Source: Pseudomonas hormoni
GTDB taxonomy: Bacteria; Pseudomonadota; Gammaproteobacteria; Pseudomonadales; Pseudomonadaceae
DNA: 64,000 nt
Direction: 5' to 3'
NCBI RefSeq assembly: GCF_018502625.1
Contig: NZ_CP075566.1
Coordinates: 6,389,001-6,453,000, forward strand
Below the pieces are notes generated by a model. That model was not told where the DNA came from, did no database searches, and saw only the letters and a program-made list of their open reading frames with translations. Of the stretch, positions 24,696 through 34,724 are shown piece by piece. Numbering within the stretch: the first letter of the stretch is position 1; each line of letters starts with the position of its first letter. Position numbers and translations under genes: made by a program.

Positions 24696-27473
24696 TCAGG
24701 ACGTTTGAGCCGTCGCCCGGTTCTGTTGATCGCGCTGGGCTACCCAATGCTCGATCAGTTCGCGCAGCTGTGACAGCTCGACCGGCTTGGCCATGTGCCC
24801 GTCCATGCCAGCCTGACGCGCACGCTCTTTATGCTCGGCGAGGATGTGCGCAGTCAACGCCACGACAGGGGTGCGAATCCGCTGGTTGCCGACTTCCCAG
24901 GCGCGCAGTTGCTGGGTGGCCGAGAAACCGTCGAGGATCGGCATTTCGCAGTCCATCAATACCAGGTCGTAACGCTGGGCTTTCATCGCCTGCAAGGCTT
25001 CTTCGCCATTGCTGGCGGTGTCCGGTTGCAGGTTGAGTTTGCCCAGCATGCCGCGAATCACCTTGGTCGAAATGCTGTTGTCTTCGGCGACCAGAATGCG
25101 GAAATCGCTGGGCACCTTGACCGGCAGGGTCTGGCCCGCGGGCAGGAGCGGCGAAACGGCGAGGCCCTTGTTGCGCTGGTTCAGTTCATCCGCCAGCGTG
25201 GTCTTGAGGGTGTAGCCGGCCACCGGTTTGGCGAGGATGCGCTTGATCCCGGAGTTGCGCGCGATGATCTTGCTCGGCGCATTGCTGATGCCGGTGAGCA
25301 TGATCAGCAGGATGTCGTGGTTGAGGCTCGGGTCTTCCTTGATCTTGGCCGCCAGTTGCATGCCGGTCATGCCGGGCATGTTCTGGTCGAGCAGGACCAC
25401 GTCGAAGTAATCGCGCAGGTGCGCCTTGGTACGCAGGAGTGCCAGCGCTTCCTTGCCGGACGGGACAGCGCTGACATTCAGCCCCCAGGCGCTGCACTGT
25501 TGCACCAGCACTTTGCGGCAGGTGTCGTTGTCGTCCACCACCAGCACCCGCGCACCCTGCAGCGGGCCATCGAGGTCGGAGGTCGGGTGTTCGAGGCGGT
25601 CAGGGTCCAGGGGCAAGGTCAGCCACAAGGTGCTGCCCTGGTTGGCGCCGCTCTTGACGCCGAATTCGCCTTGCATCAAACGAATCAGCTGGCGGGCAAT
25701 CACCAGCCCGAGGTTGCCGCCCAGTCGGGTGGCCGAGAGGAAGTTCTTGCTGTGCAGTTCGGCGTGCATCAGCGCGTCGCGTTCTTCGGCGTCCATCGGC
25801 TCGCCGCTGTCCTGCACGGCAATGCGCAGGCGTGGTTTGGCGCTGCGCTCGTCGAGGGCGACGACGATCAGGATCTCGCCTTCGTCGGTTTTCTTCAGGG
25901 CGTTTTCCAGCAGGCTCAGCAAGGTCTGGCGCAGGCGCGTCGGGTCACCGCTGATGACCCGCGGCACTTGCGGCTGGATAAAGCTGATCAGTTCGACGTT
26001 CTGCTGTTCGGCCTTGGCGCGGAAGATGCTCAGGCAATCTTCGATCAGCGCATTGAGATCGAACTGCACATCGTCCAGCTCGATCTGCCCGGATTCGAGT
26101 TTGGAGATGTCGAGAATCTCGTTGATCAGGGTCAGCAGTTCGTTGCCGGCACTGTGGATGGTTTGCACGTAGTCGCGCTGCTTGACCGACAGCGGTGTGC
26201 CCAGTAGCAGCTCGGTCATGCCCAGCACGCCATTCATCGGGGTGCGGATTTCGTGGCTGATTTTTGCCAGGAATTCGGCCTTGGCGTTGATCTCTGCGTT
26301 GCTGGCGGCGAGGTCGCGGCTGACACTGAAACGGTCTTCGGTGATGCTGCGCTGGCGTTCACTCAGGGCAATACTCATCAACAGGCCGCTGATGCAGATG
26401 AATACCAGCAGGGCGATGATCAGGCCTTGCGGTTCAATCAGCGTCAGCCCCAGCAGAGCCGGCAGGATGATCAGCGTGCCGACGTTGAACACCACCATGG
26501 CTGCCACGAACAGCCGTGCGGGGCGATAGCCTTTTTGCCAGTGCCAGGCGCTGACGAACAACATCGTCAGGCCCGCCAGGGCGACCAGCGTGTAGGTGAT
26601 GATGTTCAGCGGCAGCGTATTGACGAACAGCAGCAACAGGCCGAAGACAGTGATGAGCAGGATTTCGCCAAGCAGCAGTTTGTTCAGCGGATGCGGGCCG
26701 AGCGGGGCGAAGAAGCGGTAGGCAAGCATCAGCCCGCACGGTGCGGTGAGCAGCAGGGCGAGGTAGGCGCCCGGTGTCTGCACCGCGTGCCAGTCCGGTA
26801 ACCACGGTCCCGCGAGGTTCAGCAGCAGCGCCAGGCTGAGCATCAACAACGCTTCGCAACCCGCCAGCCACAGGCTGCTGCGCGACCGGGTGTACGCGTA
26901 TCGAATCAGGTTGTGCAGGACCAGCATGCCGATGCAGCCGAACAGCAGGCCGTAAATCAGCGTCTGACTCTGATTGGCCGCGGTCATGATTGCTGATTGC
27001 AGGGTGATGTAGGGCCGCATCTGGTGTTCGGAAACCAGGCGCAGGTAAACATCGAGGGGTTTGTCGCTTTGCGGCAACGGCAACATGAAGTCGCTGTTGG
27101 GTAATGGCCGTTCACCCTGAGGCTGTTCGGTGCCGGTGTTCAACTGATCGATCAGCTTGTCGCCGTCCAGCACATACAGATTGAGGTGCGACAGGTCGGG
27201 CGCAAACACCCGCAGTAATTGCTCGTGCTTGCCAGGTGACAGCCTGAAGCGCAGCCAGAGCGCCCCGCCGGGCTCGGCCGCGGTGAGGCGTTCGAGTTCG
27301 GTGGGGCTGAATTGGTTGGTGTAGCGAGCGGAACGGATGTCGCTCAGCTGCAGGTCGCCCTGTTCGTCGAGCAATACCGCCCAACCACTGCCTTGCGCGG
27401 CCTGGGCCGGGAGCATGCAGAGCAAAGTCAGCAAGGTGACAGTGAAACCTATGGCAATCCTGAGCCAGCGCAC
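24696..27473 (-). CDS. retS: Hybrid sensor histidine kinase RetS
   Basis: 925-aa hybrid kinase matching RetS, which antagonises GacS and so controls the switch between acute and biofilm or T6SS behaviour. Order: signal segment, 7TMR-DISMED2 periplasmic domain (about 30-160), seven-helix 7TMR-DISM region (about 170-370), HisKA with H407 in KISHEIRTPMNGVLG, ATPase domain with weak G-boxes (DSGEP, GGNLGL), and two receiver domains with predicted phosphoacceptors D696 and D841. No HPt domain. The start is GTG with AAGGGA 8 nt upstream. The purD neighbour supports the identification. Confidence 0.93.
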   Translation of the reverse strand: MRWLRIAIGFTVTLLTLLCMLPAQAAQGSGWAVLLDEQGDLQLSDIRSARYTNQFSPTELERLTAAEPGGALWLRFRLSPGKHEQLLRVFAPDLSHLNLYVLDGDKLIDQLNTGTEQPQGERPLPNSDFMLPLPQSDKPLDVYLRLVSEHQMRPYITLQSAIMTAANQSQTLIYGLLFGCIGMLVLHNLIRYAYTRSRSSLWLAGCEALLMLSLALLLNLAGPWLPDWHAVQTPGAYLALLLTAPCGLMLAYRFFAPLGPHPLNKLLLGEILLITVFGLLLLFVNTLPLNIITYTLVALAGLTMLFVSAWHWQKGYRPARLFVAAMVVFNVGTLIILPALLGLTLIEPQGLIIALLVFICISGLLMSIALSERQRSITEDRFSVSRDLAASNAEINAKAEFLAKISHEIRTPMNGVLGMTELLLGTPLSVKQRDYVQTIHSAGNELLTLINEILDISKLESGQIELDDVQFDLNALIEDCLSIFRAKAEQQNVELISFIQPQVPRVISGDPTRLRQTLLSLLENALKKTDEGEILIVVALDERSAKPRLRIAVQDSGEPMDAEERDALMHAELHSKNFLSATRLGGNLGLVIARQLIRLMQGEFGVKSGANQGSTLWLTLPLDPDRLEHPTSDLDGPLQGARVLVVDDNDTCRKVLVQQCSAWGLNVSAVPSGKEALALLRTKAHLRDYFDVVLLDQNMPGMTGMQLAAKIKEDPSLNHDILLIMLTGISNAPSKIIARNSGIKRILAKPVAGYTLKTTLADELNQRNKGLAVSPLLPAGQTLPVKVPSDFRILVAEDNSISTKVIRGMLGKLNLQPDTASNGEEALQAMKAQRYDLVLMDCEMPILDGFSATQQLRAWEVGNQRIRTPVVALTAHILAEHKERARQAGMDGHMAKPVELSQLRELIEHWVAQRDQQNRATAQTS

Positions 27474-27533
27474 GGCGAAATCCCTTCGTAGGTTAATGCC
27501 AGAATATAACTATGCGCGGCGCCGGAATAGTCC

Positions 27534-27556
27534 GGCAAGGGGCTGAAACCCTTGCC
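27534..27556 (-). terminator. Hairpin after purD
   Basis: GGCAAGG(G) and (C)CCTTGCC arms around GCTGAAA lie 17 bp after the purD stop. The T run on the minus strand is poor, so termination may be partial and retS might receive read-through. Confidence 0.45.
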
Positions 27557-27572
27557 CGACCGAATGGATCGA

Positions 27573-28868
27573 TTATTCCTGATTTTCGCCACGCTCGCGG
27601 GCAATGGCGCGGTAGCCAATGTCCTTGCGATAGAAACAGCCTTCCCAGTCAATCTTCGCCGCCAGCTTGTAAGCCTGCTGCTGGGCAGTATCGACGCTGG
27701 CGCCCATGGCGGTAGCGCAAAGCACACGACCACCGGCCGTCACCACTTGACCGTCTTCCAGTGCCGTACCGGCGTGGAAGACTTTGCCTTCCAGCGCGGC
27801 TGCTGCATCCAGACCGTTGATGGCCACGCCTTTAGCGTAGTCGCCAGGATAGCCGCCTGCCGCCAGCACAATGCCGACGCTCGGACGTGGATCCCACTGG
27901 GCTTCAACCTTGTCCAGCGCTTGCGCCAGGGCGGCTTCGACCAGCAACACCAGGCTCGACTGCAAACGCAGCATAACCGGTTGGGTCTCAGGGTCGCCGA
28001 AACGGCAGTTGAATTCGATGACTTTTGGGTTACCAGCCTTGTCGATCATCAAGCCAGCATAGAGGAAGCCTGTGTAAACGTTGCCTTCCTCGGCCATGCC
28101 GCGCACGGTTGGCCAGATCACCAGGTCCATGACGCGCTTGTGCACTTCGCTGGTAACTACCGGTGCCGGGGAGTAAGCACCCATGCCGCCGGTGTTCGGA
28201 CCGGTGTCGCCGTCGCCGACGCGTTTGTGGTCCTGGCTGGTGGCCATCGGCAGTACGTTCTTGCCGTCGACCATGACGATGAAGCTGGCTTCTTCGCCGT
28301 CCAGGAACTCTTCGATGACCACGCGCGAACCGGCGTCGCCGAACGCGTTGCCGGCGAGCATATCGCGCACGGCGTCTTCGGCTTCGGCCAGTGTCATGGC
28401 GACGATCACGCCTTTACCGGCGGCCAGGCCATCGGCCTTGATCACGATCGGTGCGCCTTTTTCACGCAGATAAGCCAGGGCTGGCTCGATCTCGGTGAAG
28501 TTCTGGTAGTCGGCAGTCGGAATCTTGTGACGTGCCAGGAAATCCTTGGTGAACGCTTTCGAGCCTTCGAGCTGGGCAGCGCCCGCGGTCGGACCGAAGC
28601 AATCCAGGCCACGGGAGCGGAACAGATCAACGACGCCAGCCACCAGTGGCACTTCCGGGCCGACGATGGTCAGGGAAACGTTCTTCTCGGCGAAGTCGGC
28701 GAGTTGTTCAAGTGCGAGCACATCGATAGCGACGTTTTCGCACTTGGCTTCAATGGCGGTGCCAGCGTTGCCCGGCGCTACGAAAACCTTCTGCACGCGC
28801 GGATCCTGAGCCACTTTCCAGGCCAGGGCGTGTTCACGGCCACCGCTGCCAATGATCAAAACATTCAT
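27573..28868 (-). CDS. purD: Phosphoribosylamine-glycine ligase PurD
   Basis: 431-aa GAR synthetase, second step of purine synthesis. It begins MNVLIIGSGGREHALAWKVA with the glycine-rich loop; ATP-grasp blocks are IVIKADGLAAGKGVIVAMTL near residue 140 and NTGGMGAYSPAPVVTSEVHK near 225, and VIEFNCRFGDPETQPVMLRL near 280 binds Mg-ATP. GAGG lies 8 nt before the ATG. It follows purH on the same strand, with a large palindrome between them. Confidence 0.97.
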   Translation of the reverse strand: MNVLIIGSGGREHALAWKVAQDPRVQKVFVAPGNAGTAIEAKCENVAIDVLALEQLADFAEKNVSLTIVGPEVPLVAGVVDLFRSRGLDCFGPTAGAAQLEGSKAFTKDFLARHKIPTADYQNFTEIEPALAYLREKGAPIVIKADGLAAGKGVIVAMTLAEAEDAVRDMLAGNAFGDAGSRVVIEEFLDGEEASFIVMVDGKNVLPMATSQDHKRVGDGDTGPNTGGMGAYSPAPVVTSEVHKRVMDLVIWPTVRGMAEEGNVYTGFLYAGLMIDKAGNPKVIEFNCRFGDPETQPVMLRLQSSLVLLVEAALAQALDKVEAQWDPRPSVGIVLAAGGYPGDYAKGVAINGLDAAAALEGKVFHAGTALEDGQVVTAGGRVLCATAMGASVDTAQQQAYKLAAKIDWEGCFYRKDIGYRAIARERGENQE

Positions 28869-28938
28869 TTCAAAAACCTCGGATGACGCTAATTCTGTTT
28901 AAAAGCCTAAAGCGCTTTACGCTGTAGGAGGTCGCAAT

Positions 28939-29039
28939 GAAGCCGGTAGATGCAAGGCGGAGTCGACCTCGATGAGCGGAGTTGCCTCTAGGCAATGAGC
29001 ATCATCGAGGTCGGATCCAACGCAGCAGATGCCGGCTTC
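28939..29039. repeat. Nested 101-bp imperfect palindrome between purH and purD
   Basis: Three arm pairs share one centre: outer GAAGCCGG (28939) with CCGGCTTC (ending 29039), middle GACCTCGATGA (28965-28975) with TCATCGAGGTC (29002-29012), inner TTGCC-TCTA-GGCAA (28982-28995). It is unlike the REP doublets elsewhere in the window and is probably a distinct dispersed intergenic repeat. Confidence 0.75.
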
Positions 29040-29057
29040 AGTGCGGCCGTTGTCTTG

Positions 29058-30665
29058 TTAGTGACGGAAGTGGCGCATGCCGGTGAATACCATGGCGATG
29101 CCGGCCTCGTCAGCCGCAGCAATCACTTCGTTGTCACGCATCGAGCCGCCTGGCTGAATCACCGCAGTGATGCCGACCTTGGCCGCATTGTCCAGACCGT
29201 CGCGGAACGGGAAGAATGCATCGGAAGCCATGACCGAGCCGGCAACCTGCAAACCGGCGTGCTCTGCCTTGATCGCAGCGATACGCGCAGAGTTCACGCG
29301 GCTCATCTGGCCGGCGCCGACACCGATGGTCTGACGGTTCTTGGCGTAGACGATGGCGTTGGACTTGACGTACTTGGCGACTTTCCAGGCGAAGATCAGG
29401 TCGTTGATTTCCTGTTCGGTCGGTGCACGCTTGGTCACGACTTTCAGGTCATCGGCGCCGATCATGCCGATGTCGCGGCTCTGCACCAGCAGGCCACCGT
29501 TGACGCGTTTGTAGTCCCAGGCAGCGGCGCGTTCAGCCGACCACTCGCCGCAGGCCAGCAGGCGCACGTTGGCTTTTGCCGCGACGATCGCGCGGGCTTC
29601 TTCGCTGACGCTTGGGGCGATGATCACTTCGACGAACTGACGCTCGACGATGGCCTTGGCGGTTTCAGCATCCAGTTCGCGGTTGAAGGCGATGATGCCG
29701 CCGAAGGCGGATTCGGTGTCGGTGGCGTAGGCCAGTTCGTATGCCTGACGGATGCCGCCTTCGGCGTCCGGGCTCACGGCAACGCCGCACGGGTTGGCGT
29801 GCTTGACGATCACGCAGGCTGGCTTGACGAAGCTCTTCACGCATTCCAGCGCGGCGTCGGTGTCGGCCACGTTGTTGTACGACAGCTCTTTGCCTTGCAG
29901 TTGGGTCGCGGTGGCGATGCCGACTTCGGCTGGCTTGGCTTCCACGTAGAACGCCGCGCTCTGGTGCGGGTTCTCGCCGTAGCGCATTTCCTGAGCCTTG
30001 ACGAACTGGCTGTTGAAAGTGCGCGGGAACTCGCTGCGACCTTCGGTGCTGAGGGTGTCAGCGGCCTGGTTCACGGTGCCCATGTAGTTGGCGATCATGC
30101 CGTCGTAAGCGGCGGTGTGTTCGAAGGCCTTGAGCATCAGGTCGAAACGCTGAGCGTAGGTCAGGCCGCCGGCCTTCAGGCCTTCGAGGACGCTGGCGTA
30201 GTCGCTGGCATTCACCACGATGGCCACGTCTTTATGGTTTTTTGCTGCCGAACGGACCATGGTCGGGCCGCCGATGTCGATGTTTTCGATCGCGGTCGGC
30301 AGGTCGCAGCCTGGCTTGTTGATGGTGGCTTCGAACGGGTACAGGTTGACCGCGACCAGATCGATCGGCTTGATGCCGTGCTCGTTCATGATGGCATCAT
30401 CGATACCGCGACGACCGAGGATCCCGCCGTGGATTTTCGGGTGCAGGGTTTTCACCCGACCGTCCATCATTTCTGCGAAACCGGTGTAATCCGCGACTTC
30501 CACTGCGGCAACACCGTTATCGCGCAGCAGCTTGAACGTTCCGCCGGTGGAGAGGATCTCGACGCCCAGGGCTTCAAGCTCTTTGGCGAATTCGAGGATC
30601 CCGGTCTTGTCGGAAACGCTGATCAAGGCGCGGCGGATCGGCAGGCGGGTAGTCTGGTCGGTCAT
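29058..30665 (-). CDS. purH: Bifunctional AICAR transformylase / IMP cyclohydrolase PurH
   Basis: 535-aa enzyme for the last two steps to IMP. The IMP cyclohydrolase domain comes first ([40 protein letters not shown]), then the transformylase domain with [20 protein letters not shown], which includes the catalytic K-H pair, and [20 protein letters not shown] near the C-terminus. I use ATG 30665 (GGAA 7 nt upstream) instead of an in-frame start at 30698. fis lies 81 bp upstream on the same strand. Confidence 0.97.
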   Translation of the reverse strand: MTDQTTRLPIRRALISVSDKTGILEFAKELEALGVEILSTGGTFKLLRDNGVAAVEVADYTGFAEMMDGRVKTLHPKIHGGILGRRGIDDAIMNEHGIKPIDLVAVNLYPFEATINKPGCDLPTAIENIDIGGPTMVRSAAKNHKDVAIVVNASDYASVLEGLKAGGLTYAQRFDLMLKAFEHTAAYDGMIANYMGTVNQAADTLSTEGRSEFPRTFNSQFVKAQEMRYGENPHQSAAFYVEAKPAEVGIATATQLQGKELSYNNVADTDAALECVKSFVKPACVIVKHANPCGVAVSPDAEGGIRQAYELAYATDTESAFGGIIAFNRELDAETAKAIVERQFVEVIIAPSVSEEARAIVAAKANVRLLACGEWSAERAAAWDYKRVNGGLLVQSRDIGMIGADDLKVVTKRAPTEQEINDLIFAWKVAKYVKSNAIVYAKNRQTIGVGAGQMSRVNSARIAAIKAEHAGLQVAGSVMASDAFFPFRDGLDNAAKVGITAVIQPGGSMRDNEVIAAADEAGIAMVFTGMRHFRH

Positions 30666-30746
30666 TTCAATTTCCATCAAAAGCAAAGGAGTCAGCAAAA
30701 AAGGCGACCGGTTTTACGCGGGCGCCTTTCTGGTTTGATTGAATGC

Positions 30747-31067
30747 TTACAGCAAATCGTACTGCTTGAGTTTCTTGCGCAGGGTGCCTCGGTTCAGTCC
30801 GAGCAGCTCGCTGGCCTTGGTCTGGTTACCCTTGACGTAGTTCATCACGCACTCGAGCAGGGGCGCCTCGACTTCGGAGAGCACCAGGTTGTACACATCC
30901 GTGACGGCAGCGCCCTCAAGGTGGGCGAAATAATTGTGCAGCGCCTTCTCGACACTCCCGCGAAGGGTCTGACCTTCTTCGCTCGGCGTGTTGAGGTGCT
31001 GTTTCAAATTCACGTTGTCGCTCACGGGTGTTGTTCCACTCACTAAAGTCTCGGTCATCATCGTCAT
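30747..31067 (-). CDS. fis: DNA-binding protein Fis
   Basis: 106-aa nucleoid protein. The C-terminal helix-turn-helix is [20 protein letters not shown] followed by [11 protein letters not shown]; the N-terminal beta-hairpin arm that contacts Hin/Gin-type recombinases precedes it. The start at 31067 makes a 4-nt ATGA overlap with the dusB stop. dusB-fis is the conserved gammaproteobacterial order. A longer reading to 31373 only runs back through dusB and is not real. Confidence 0.96.
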   Translation of the reverse strand: MTMMTETLVSGTTPVSDNVNLKQHLNTPSEEGQTLRGSVEKALHNYFAHLEGAAVTDVYNLVLSEVEAPLLECVMNYVKGNQTKASELLGLNRGTLRKKLKQYDLL

Positions 31068-32074
31068 GCGGCCACCTCTTCTCCGTCCCCTGTCAGGCTC
31101 TTGTAACGTTCGGCGAAGAAGCCCTGAACGTTGGCGCATTGTGCTTCCGTATCTTCCAAACGATTGAAGTGGGCGCGAAACTCCCTGGCGCCCGGCAGGG
31201 TTGCGAGATACCAGCCCACATGCTTTCGAGCAATGCGTACGCCCATGACATCTCCATAGAAGACGTGCAGCGCAGCCAGATGCTCTAGCAGAATGCGTTC
31301 CACCTCGATCAGTTCCAGCGCCGGGAGTTTCTCGCCGGTACGCAGGAAATGGTCGATCTCGCGAAAAATCCATGGCCGCCCCTGGGCAGCCCGTCCAACC
31401 AGCAATCCATCGGCACCTGTCGCGTCGAGCACGTACCGGGCCTTCTCCGGTGAATCGATGTCGCCATTGGCGAAGACCGGGATCGACACTGCCTGCTTGA
31501 TCGCGGCAATGGTGTCGTACTCGGCTTCACCGGTATACAGATCGGCACGGGTGCGGCCATGAACCGCCAACGCCGTGATGCCTGCCTGCTCGGCGATCTT
31601 CGCCACCGTCAGACCGTTCTTGTTGTCCCGGTCCCAGCCGGTACGGATTTTCAGGGTAACCGGCACATCAACCGCAGCCACCACGGCCTGCAGGATCTCG
31701 GTCACCAATGCTTCATCCTTCAACAGCGCGGAACCGGCAGCCTTGTTGCAGACCTTCTTCGCCGGACAGCCCATGTTGATGTCGATAATCTGTGCGCCCA
31801 GTTCGACGTTGGCCCGGGCCGCATCCGCCAGCATCTGCGCATCACCACCGGCGATCTGCACCGAGCGTGGCTCGGGATCGCCTTCGTGGATCATGCGCAT
31901 GCGCGATTTGCGGGTGTTCCACAAACTCATGTCGCTGGTGACCATTTCCGAGACTACAAGTCCTGCACCCAGTCGCTTGCACAGCTGACGAAAGGGTTGG
32001 TCGGTGACACCCGCCATGGGGGCGAGAATCAAGCCGTTGTGCAATGTGTATGGACCGATGCGTACCGCCGACAT
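31064..32074 (-). CDS. dusB: tRNA-dihydrouridine synthase DusB
   Basis: 336-aa flavoenzyme reducing specific uridines in tRNA. The N-terminus [20 protein letters not shown] is the FMN-binding TIM-barrel start; [20 protein letters not shown] holds the catalytic cysteine region; [20 protein letters not shown] and [20 protein letters not shown] follow. It is cotranscribed with fis. The 185-bp region upstream (32075-32259) should hold the operon promoter; a TATCAT -10-like hexamer reads on the minus strand at 32131-32126. Confidence 0.96.
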   Translation of the reverse strand: MSAVRIGPYTLHNGLILAPMAGVTDQPFRQLCKRLGAGLVVSEMVTSDMSLWNTRKSRMRMIHEGDPEPRSVQIAGGDAQMLADAARANVELGAQIIDINMGCPAKKVCNKAAGSALLKDEALVTEILQAVVAAVDVPVTLKIRTGWDRDNKNGLTVAKIAEQAGITALAVHGRTRADLYTGEAEYDTIAAIKQAVSIPVFANGDIDSPEKARYVLDATGADGLLVGRAAQGRPWIFREIDHFLRTGEKLPALELIEVERILLEHLAALHVFYGDVMGVRIARKHVGWYLATLPGAREFRAHFNRLEDTEAQCANVQGFFAERYKSLTGDGEEVAA

Positions 32075-32259
32075 AGGACTTTCCAGTTGTGGGGCCGGAT
32101 CATGAGAGTTCGAAAAAGGGTTGGCATGATACCCGCTCTCGATGACTGGATAAAGGCTGAATTGAACAAAATCTGAACAGTTATTCGGTTATCGCCAGCA
32201 GTTTGGTCTGAGCCGTCTCTGTCAGAAATGTGCCGTCAAACCCGTAGCACTGAACCGTT

Positions 32260-33492
32260 TCACTCGGGCGAGTGGAAGCTCAGGCTGTAGTTCACGGCTT
32301 TGGCGCCTGGGTCGAGGATATCCAGGGCGATGTGGATCGGCGTTTGCGGGGGCATTTCCGCCATGCCTTCGAGATCGCCGTTGAGGTACTCGCCGGACTT
32401 GAAGCGACGGCTGGCGATCAAGTGACCGTTGAGGTCGGCAAAACGCAATTCCAGCAGCGGGAACGGCTGGGAGAACGGCGCGCGGTTGTAGATGATCGCG
32501 TCGACCACCAGCGCACCATTGAAATCCGGGTGGCTGCGCACCACCAGGTTGCTGCTCTTGATTTTCGCGATGTCGACTTTGGACGGTACGGTGCAGCCGA
32601 TTTGTGGGCACAACTGCTGGAACCACGGACGGTACTGATCCTGGCGCGCCAGTTCATCGAAGTGGTAGGCGATGTACTGGCCGACGAGCGCGCCGGCACC
32701 GAGCAGAATCAGCAGCAACCAGAGAAACCGTCGACCCCAGGGAGATCGGCGTTTCTGCCAGTCGAGCTGCAGCGGGTCGTCGGTCAGGTCCTGCAGAACC
32801 TCGGCACGCATCGCCGGCTCGCTGCGTTCGCGACGCTTGCGCAAGGGTTCGATGGAAGGCAGGTCGTCGTCGAGTTCGTCAACGGCGTCGTTCGCTGACA
32901 GGCGTTCGTGGTGAAGCGGGGCGTCGAGTGGGTCGTTCAGGCGCAGTTGCGGCGGCAGAGTCTCGTCGTCCAGTTCCACCGGTTCCAGGGACAGCGAGGG
33001 CTCGGTGCGCGAGGGCATGCTCTGCTCGACGGTCGGTTCTGGCGCGATCGTGGCTTCAGCCGCTTCGGCGCGATCGGCCGCCGATTCGCTGAAAAGGCTG
33101 TCGGACCAAGGCTCTTCGTCGGGCTCCGTGGTATCCCGGCGGGCACTCAGGCTGTCTTCGCGGTGGCGCCCGAACTCGGTAGTCGGCTGGATTTCCCGCT
33201 GTTCGAGCCGGGCGAGTTCTTCGTCCAGGTCCAGGCTGTCCAGGTCGAGTTCAGCGGCAGACCACTGCTTCTGGCTGATGGCCCGCTGTTCCGGCTCCGC
33301 AGGCTCGATGATGGCCGGGGCAACCGGCGTGACCGCTTCCTTGCCTGCCTGCTCAAGCAACTGCTTGGCGGCGTTGAACACCTGCAGGCACGAGCCGCAA
33401 CGAACCACCCCACGGGCCACACTCAATTGAGCATGGCTGACGCGGAAGCTGGTTTGGCAATGCGGGCACTGAGTGACGAAGCTGTCGGTCAT
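32260..33492 (-). CDS. Zinc-ribbon and DUF3426 membrane protein
   Basis: 410-aa protein with an MJ0042-type zinc ribbon at the N-terminus (C9-x2-C12 and C32-x2-C35), an acidic, low-complexity middle of about 200 residues, one transmembrane helix near residues 270-290 (FLWLLLILLGAGALVGQYIA) and a C-terminal DUF3426 domain (QLCPQIGCTVPSKVDIAKIK; LLELRFADLNGHLIASRRFK). The ribbon should be cytoplasmic and the DUF3426 part periplasmic. Conserved between prmA and dusB in pseudomonads; function unknown. Confidence 0.88.
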   Translation of the reverse strand: MTDSFVTQCPHCQTSFRVSHAQLSVARGVVRCGSCLQVFNAAKQLLEQAGKEAVTPVAPAIIEPAEPEQRAISQKQWSAAELDLDSLDLDEELARLEQREIQPTTEFGRHREDSLSARRDTTEPDEEPWSDSLFSESAADRAEAAEATIAPEPTVEQSMPSRTEPSLSLEPVELDDETLPPQLRLNDPLDAPLHHERLSANDAVDELDDDLPSIEPLRKRRERSEPAMRAEVLQDLTDDPLQLDWQKRRSPWGRRFLWLLLILLGAGALVGQYIAYHFDELARQDQYRPWFQQLCPQIGCTVPSKVDIAKIKSSNLVVRSHPDFNGALVVDAIIYNRAPFSQPFPLLELRFADLNGHLIASRRFKSGEYLNGDLEGMAEMPPQTPIHIALDILDPGAKAVNYSLSFHSPE

Positions 33493-33522
33493 GCGGCGAT
33501 CCGGATTATGCAGGCGCTCATT

Positions 33523-34401
33523 CTAGCGCCGACGGCCAGTGATGCGCACCCAGCCATCGCGATTGGCGATCGGGTCCAGATCGAAATCCTGGGCGTAGGC
33601 GTTGGCAACCTCTTCGCCTTGTTCGGCAAGGATGCCGGACAGTGCCAGACGGCCACCCGGCTTGACCAGGCTGGACAGTTGCGGCGCCAGGGACACCAGC
33701 GGGCCGGCGAGAATGTTGGCTACCAGCACGTCGGCCTGAACCTGTGGCAGGTCCTCGGGTAGATACAGCGGGAACAGCTCTTCGGCGATGTTGTTGCGCC
33801 CGGCGTTGTCGCGAGAGGCTTCCAGCGCCTGCACGTCGATGTCGGTGCCGACGGCTTGTTTGGCGCCCAGCAGCAGGGCGGCAATCGCCAGGATCCCCGA
33901 ACCGCAACCGAAGTCCAGCACGTTGCAGTCTTTCAGGTCCTGACCGTCGAGCCATTCCAGGCACAGCGCGGTGGTCGGATGCGTGCCGGTGCCGAATGCG
34001 AGGCCCGGGTCCAGCAGAATGTTCACGGCGTCGGGTTCAGGCGCAGCGTGCCAGCTTGGAACGATCCACAGGCGTTGACCGAAGCGCATTGGCTGGAAAT
34101 CGTCCATCCAGGTGCGTTCCCAGTCCTGGTCTTCGATGACTTCGCTGTGATGCTCGGGCAGCGGGCTGCCGGTCAGCAATTCAAGGTGGGCCAGTACGGT
34201 GGCGGCTTCGGTGCCACCTTCGAACAGAGCCAGCAGGTGCGTGTGCGACCACAGCGGGGTGGTGTTGAGTTCCGGCTCGAAGATCGGCTGGTCTTCGGCG
34301 TCCATGAAGGTCACCGACACGGCGCCCACTTCAAGGAAAGCGTCTTCGTAGGTTTCGGCTTGTTCTGGGCTGATGGCGAGACGGACTTGCAGCCAAGGCA
34401 T
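33523..34401 (-). CDS. prmA: Ribosomal protein L11 methyltransferase PrmA
   Basis: 292-aa SAM-dependent enzyme that trimethylates L11. The N-terminal substrate-recognition domain starts [20 protein letters not shown]; the methyltransferase core has [20 protein letters not shown] and [20 protein letters not shown] near residue 160 and [21 protein letters not shown] use ATG 34401, which gives the normal length; the open frame to 34671 passes through a REP doublet. The gene upstream ends at 32260, 30 bp from prmA's stop. Confidence 0.96.
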   Translation of the reverse strand: MPWLQVRLAISPEQAETYEDAFLEVGAVSVTFMDAEDQPIFEPELNTTPLWSHTHLLALFEGGTEAATVLAHLELLTGSPLPEHHSEVIEDQDWERTWMDDFQPMRFGQRLWIVPSWHAAPEPDAVNILLDPGLAFGTGTHPTTALCLEWLDGQDLKDCNVLDFGCGSGILAIAALLLGAKQAVGTDIDVQALEASRDNAGRNNIAEELFPLYLPEDLPQVQADVLVANILAGPLVSLAPQLSSLVKPGGRLALSGILAEQGEEVANAYAQDFDLDPIANRDGWVRITGRRR

Positions 34402-34522
34402 GGCGGGCACCTTTGAAAAATATTGATTGCAGCCTAGCGGGCTGCGAGAAGCGCGCAAGTTTACGCGAGCGCGACGCAGAAGACGACCGGGTAGGCTGGG
34501 TCCAGGTGTAAACGGATGACCT

Positions 34523-34654
34523 GTGGCGAGGGAGCTTGCTCCCGCTGGAACGCGAAGCGGTCCCAAAATGGCTGAGCCGGGTCTGTCTGAGGCTACTTTG
34601 TTGAATGGTTTTGCGGTTGCTGCGCAACCGAGCGGGAACAAGCTCCCTCGCCAC
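34523..34654. repeat. REP doublet, class GTGGCGAGGGAGCTTGCTCC
   Basis: Arms 34523-34546 and 34631-34654 (one mismatch) between prmA and accC. Confidence 0.9.
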
Positions 34655-34682
34655 AAGGGGCTGCGTAGCAATCTCCAGAAAC

Positions 34683-34710
34683 AACAAAGCCGCCCGATGG
34701 CGGCTTTGTT
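34683..34710 (-). terminator. Intrinsic terminator of accBC
   Basis: Perfect 12-bp arms AACAAAGCCGCC / GGCGGCTTTGTT with a CGAT loop, 15 bp after the accC stop on the minus strand. The rest of the 323-bp prmA-accC gap holds a REP doublet and no gene. Confidence 0.9.
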
Positions 34711-34724
34711 GATCGGGCTAAAGC

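Noticed and set aside
31068..31373. N-terminal extension of Fis to 208 aa
   Set aside because: It reads through dusB in another frame; the ATGA overlap at 31067 gives the standard Fis.
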